Source of the DNA: Acidobacteria bacterium 28-1
GTDB taxonomy: Bacteria > Acidobacteriota > Blastocatellia > Pyrinomonadales > Pyrinomonadaceae
DNA length: 64,000 nt
Direction: 5' to 3'
NCBI GenBank assembly: GCA_002050365.1
Contig: MWYZ01000070.1
Coordinates: 1-64,000, forward strand
The translations under genes were made by a program, and so were the position numbers. The notes under the pieces were generated by a model. The model was not told the DNA's origin and did no database searches. It worked only from the letters and a program-made list of their open reading frames with translations. Below are positions 61,749 through 64,000 of this stretch, one piece after another. Each line of letters starts with the position of its first letter. Within the stretch, counting starts at the first letter, position 1.

Positions 61749-62404
61749 TAAAGTTCGTATTTTTCGATGTATTTTGCAACCTCGTTCGGCACAAGTTCGC
61801 GCCAATCATCTTCTTTAGCGCGAATTTTTCGGCGGATTTCCGTTGCCGAAACATCAAGATTAACGGCATCGGTGATATAAATCTTTTGGATTTTGGATTT
61901 TAGATTTTGGATTTTGGATTTTAATTCTTGATTGTCTTTTAAATTAATTATCCTTTTCTTTATTTCTTCAGTTACGTGCGAAAAACTAATTTCGTAATCG
62001 GGGCGAGTTACAACGATAACATTCGTCTGCGTCAGAACTTTTTCCCATTCGCGCCAAGTGTCAATCTCTGCCCAAGAATCCGCGCCGATGACAAAAAAAA
62101 TCTCGGCATCGGGCAAATCATTTTTTAATTTCGTTTGCGTCTCAAATGTAAAAGGTTTGTCGGGCGCATCTAGTTCGACGCTTGAAACTCTGAATTTACC
62201 TTCGTTTTCAATTGCTAAAGACAACATCGCAAATCGATGAAACGCGGAAGTCGGCTTTTTATTTTTTTTGTGAGGCGCGTGAAATGCGGGAATGAAAACG
62301 AATTCGTCGAGCGCAAACAATTTCGATAGCTTTCGAGCAATCGTCAGGTGTCCGTTGTGCGGCGGATCAAACGAGCCGCCGTAAAATGCAATTCGTTTCA
62401 TCAA
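61742..62404 (-). CDS. nadD: Nicotinate-nucleotide adenylyltransferase NadD
   Basis: 220 residues. GGSFDPPHNGHLTIA (nucleotidyltransferase HxGH motif) and VSATEIRRKI (the ISxTxxR-like motif). An extra segment KSKIQNLKSKIQK just before the ITDAVNLDVSATEIRR motif is encoded by a heptad DNA repeat (61883-61921). Catalyses NaMN to NaAD in NAD synthesis. Confidence 0.92.
   Translation of the reverse strand: MMKRIAFYGGSFDPPHNGHLTIARKLSKLFALDEFVFIPAFHAPHKKNKKPTSAFHRFAMLSLAIENEGKFRVSSVELDAPDKPFTFETQTKLKNDLPDAEIFFVIGADSWAEIDTWREWEKVLTQTNVIVVTRPDYEISFSHVTEEIKKRIINLKDNQELKSKIQNLKSKIQKIYITDAVNLDVSATEIRRKIRAKEDDWRELVPNEVAKYIEKYELYI
61883..61921. repeat. Heptad repeat within nadD coding sequence
   Basis: Plus strand reads TTTTGGA repeated with one TTTTAGA variant (about five 7-nt words). 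In the nadD frame it encodes a Lys/Ile/Gln-rich helix insert. Same words as the intergenic arm at 22711. Confidence 0.85.
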
Positions 62405-62706
62405 TCTAAAAGCTGGCGAAAATGCTCAATAATTTCAAACAAAATTTCTTCGGGACATTCAGGGTCCCTGACAAAAAACCAGTAATCGCCGAATTGATTA
62501 GTAACGGAAAATTCGTGTTCGCGAAACTCAAAATCAAGCCATATTCCGATTACGCCATCCGTGATAAATTCAGTTATTTCAACGCCGTTGAGTTCCTCCG
62601 TATGGTCATAGAATTCATCAAAAAATACAACTTCCGGCATATCAACGAAATGCCGTGAACCGTCGTTCATCTTGTTTTCGAGCAAATCACTAAACATCAA
62701 TCTCAT
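62401..62706 (-). CDS. Hypothetical acidic protein between obgE and nadD
   Basis: 101 residues, acidic ([60 protein letters not shown]). It overlaps the obgE end by 17 nt and the nadD start by 4 nt, so it is translated within the operon. No family recognised. Confidence 0.65.
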   Translation of the reverse strand: MRLMFSDLLENKMNDGSRHFVDMPEVVFFDEFYDHTEELNGVEITEFITDGVIGIWLDFEFREHEFSVTNQFGDYWFFVRDPECPEEILFEIIEHFRQLLD

Positions 62707-63727
62707 CGCTCAAATCAATTTCCGTTGCCTTTATTTCAGCCAATTTTTGCGCGACCAAATTAACTAAATCCTTTGTTCCCAAATTCGTTACAGCGGAAAT
62801 TTGCAAAAACGGCTTGCCGTCCGCGTCCGCTGCTTCGCGCAATCTTTCCAAGCGTTCCGGCTCATCAAGCGCGTCAATTTTCGTCGCCACAACAATCTGC
62901 GGACGGTCGGCTAAATCTTGATTATAGTTTGCCAATTCGCGGTCAATGATTTCATAATCGGAAATCGAATCGCGCCCGGAAATCGAAGAAACGTCAACCA
63001 GATGTAAAATCAATTTTGTGCGTTCGACGTGCCGCAGAAATCTATCGCCGAGTCCGGCGCCTTCCGACGCGCCTTCAATCAAACCGGGAATGTCGGCGAC
63101 GACAAATGTTTTATATTCGCCCAAATCAACCACGCCCAAATTTGGCTCTAACGTCGTAAAAGGATAATCAGCGATTTTTGGTTTGGCGGCGGAGATTACG
63201 GAAATTAAAGTTGATTTTCCCGCGTTTGGAAATCCGACAAGACCAACATCGGCAATTAATTTTAATTCAAGTTGCAGTTCGCGTTCTTCGCCCGTTCTGC
63301 CTACGTAATGATACCTCGGTGCGCGATTTGTCGAAGTGGCAAAATGCTGATTTCCCCAGCCGCCTTTGCCGCCTTTAGCCGCAAGAAATTTCTGTCCGCT
63401 TTCCGTGAAATCAAATAAAAGCTCTTCCGATTCGGCATCGAAAACCTGTGTTCCGACGGGAACTTTTATCACCACGTCGGGACTGTCTTTGCCGTGGCGG
63501 TTCGAGCCTTCGCCGTGTCTGCCGCGGTCGGCTTTGTGTTCGGGATTGTAGCGCAGGTGCAGCAGAGTATTTAAACTTTCATCTGCTTCCATCCATACAT
63601 CGCCGCCTTTTCCGCCGTCGCCGCCCGAAGGTCCACCGCGCGGCACGAATTTCTCACGCCGAAACGCCGTTACACCGTCACCGCCTTTGCCGGAGGCGAC
63701 ACGAATTTTTACGCGGTCAATAAACAT
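62690..63727 (-). CDS. obgE: GTPase Obg (ObgE/CgtA)
   Basis: 345 residues. Glycine-rich Obg fold ([40 protein letters not shown]), then G1 [21 protein letters not shown]3 [21 protein letters not shown]4 [10 protein letters not shown]5 ISA. Late 50S ribosome assembly GTPase. No OCT domain. First gene of the minus-strand run. Confidence 0.95.
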   Translation of the reverse strand: MFIDRVKIRVASGKGGDGVTAFRREKFVPRGGPSGGDGGKGGDVWMEADESLNTLLHLRYNPEHKADRGRHGEGSNRHGKDSPDVVIKVPVGTQVFDAESEELLFDFTESGQKFLAAKGGKGGWGNQHFATSTNRAPRYHYVGRTGEERELQLELKLIADVGLVGFPNAGKSTLISVISAAKPKIADYPFTTLEPNLGVVDLGEYKTFVVADIPGLIEGASEGAGLGDRFLRHVERTKLILHLVDVSSISGRDSISDYEIIDRELANYNQDLADRPQIVVATKIDALDEPERLERLREAADADGKPFLQISAVTNLGTKDLVNLVAQKLAEIKATEIDLSDEIDV

Positions 63728-63791
63728 AAAGATTGATTGTAGAATTTCTGCGGCAGGTTGGCAAAATGCGAAGTCTGACTAAAGCGCAAGC

Positions 63792-63834
63792 AAAAAAATC
63801 AGGTGTTACCTTAATTTCTCAAAGCAACACCTGA
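63792..63834 (-). terminator. Minus-strand terminator upstream of obgE
   Basis: AACACCTGA (63826-63834) pairs with TCAGGTGTT (63799-63807). On the minus strand a T-tract (A7 at 63792-63798) follows. It ends a transcript that comes from beyond the structured region below. Confidence 0.75.
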
Positions 63835-63848
63835 CTTTTGTCTTAGTT

Positions 63849-63998
63849 GAATACCGAAGTATTCGATTAAGGTTGGCGAATCTCACATGTACACGCTCGA
63901 TTCGCCGATTTTGTATTCCGAAGCGGCTCGCGGCGAGCGCATCTCCGGTCAGCACTCAAAATATTTACATATTTTGCTGCGTTTCTCTCGAAACGCCG
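63849..63998. ncRNA. Hairpin-dense region, candidate structured RNA (partial)
   Basis: Five consecutive stems in 150 nt: 63849-63864 (GAATACCGAAGTATTC), 63875-63882 with 63899-63906 (GGCGAATC/GATTCGCC), 63926-63938 (GCTCGCGGCGAGC), 63957-63964 with 63969-63976 (CAAAATAT/ATATTTTG), and 63979-63996 (GCGTTTC TCTC GAAACGC). On the minus strand it is followed by an intrinsic terminator. It matches no tRNA, rRNA, tmRNA, SRP or RNase P signature I know. A plus-strand frame from ATG at 63886 stays open to the edge but is weak. Confidence 0.4.
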
Positions 63999-64000
63999 TG

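Noticed and set aside
63886-64000. Plus-strand gene start (MYTLDSPILYSE...) at the window edge
   Set aside because: Only ~38 codons, no convincing ribosome site, and the DNA is dominated by hairpins; cannot be supported without more sequence.

Overview
The window looks like a chromosomal segment of a Gram-negative, moderately AT-rich bacterium. The most likely group is Acidobacteriota of the Blastocatellia type. This placement is an inference from overall gene content (large secreted M1, M14, M16 and M43 peptidases, a SufBCDSU system, Uma2, XisH/XisI and DUF433/DUF5615 families), not from a marker-gene tree. Core genes present include parA-parB, selD, tatA-tatC, the suf genes, cstA, gyrB, a fabF-type synthase, ruvB, recF and an obgE-nadD-rsfS-rlmH-dksA-comF-like run.

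Layout: 1-0.45 kb is a chimeric remnant (microcompartment vertex protein joined to a transposase tail). 0.46-4.7 kb holds parAB, a selenocysteine-containing selD and the Tat translocase. 4.8-9.4 kb encodes two secreted peptidases. 9.6-23.6 kb is a suf iron-sulfur cluster operon (rrf2, sufB, C, D, S, U) interrupted at four places by accessory genes: HicB-like, MntA/HepT, RidA and DJ-1 proteins; an antitoxin, a retropepsin-like protein, DUF2442 and Uma2; two XisH/XisI pairs; and remnants of hicA, hicB, mazF and a truncated globin. 23.7-29.8 kb has miscellaneous genes ending in cstA. 29.9-39.1 kb is a co-directional block combining PspA, an inner-membrane-anchored ABC substrate-binding protein fused to an OmpA domain, ABC permease and ATPase, a coiled-coil membrane protein and an AAA+ ATPase. 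39.5-43.2 kb is gyrB split by a 435-residue HNH intein. 45.3-49.0 kb is an integron-type cassette array without an integrase (five attC sites, five cassettes, minus strand). 49.3-57.9 kb holds an M16 peptidase, ruvB, an XPB helicase/Bax1-like nuclease pair with a toxin-antitoxin pair between them, and recF. The rest is a minus-strand housekeeping run.

Two architectural themes stand out. First, accessory DNA repeatedly sits exactly at the 3' end of a core gene, and a copy of that 3' end recurs on the far side: sufD (four 41-nt copies), sufS (76 nt) and cstA (about 220 nt, 9.4 kb away). The integron-type array likewise joins at the fabF stop codon. Second, many intergenic spaces contain short-period (mostly about 7 bp) degenerate word repeats arranged as two arms of a hairpin, sometimes running into coding sequence. 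Both patterns are read directly from the sequence; the mechanisms are unknown. The PspA/SBP-OmpA/ABC/AAA block bounded by the cstA duplication is the best candidate for an undescribed functional system.
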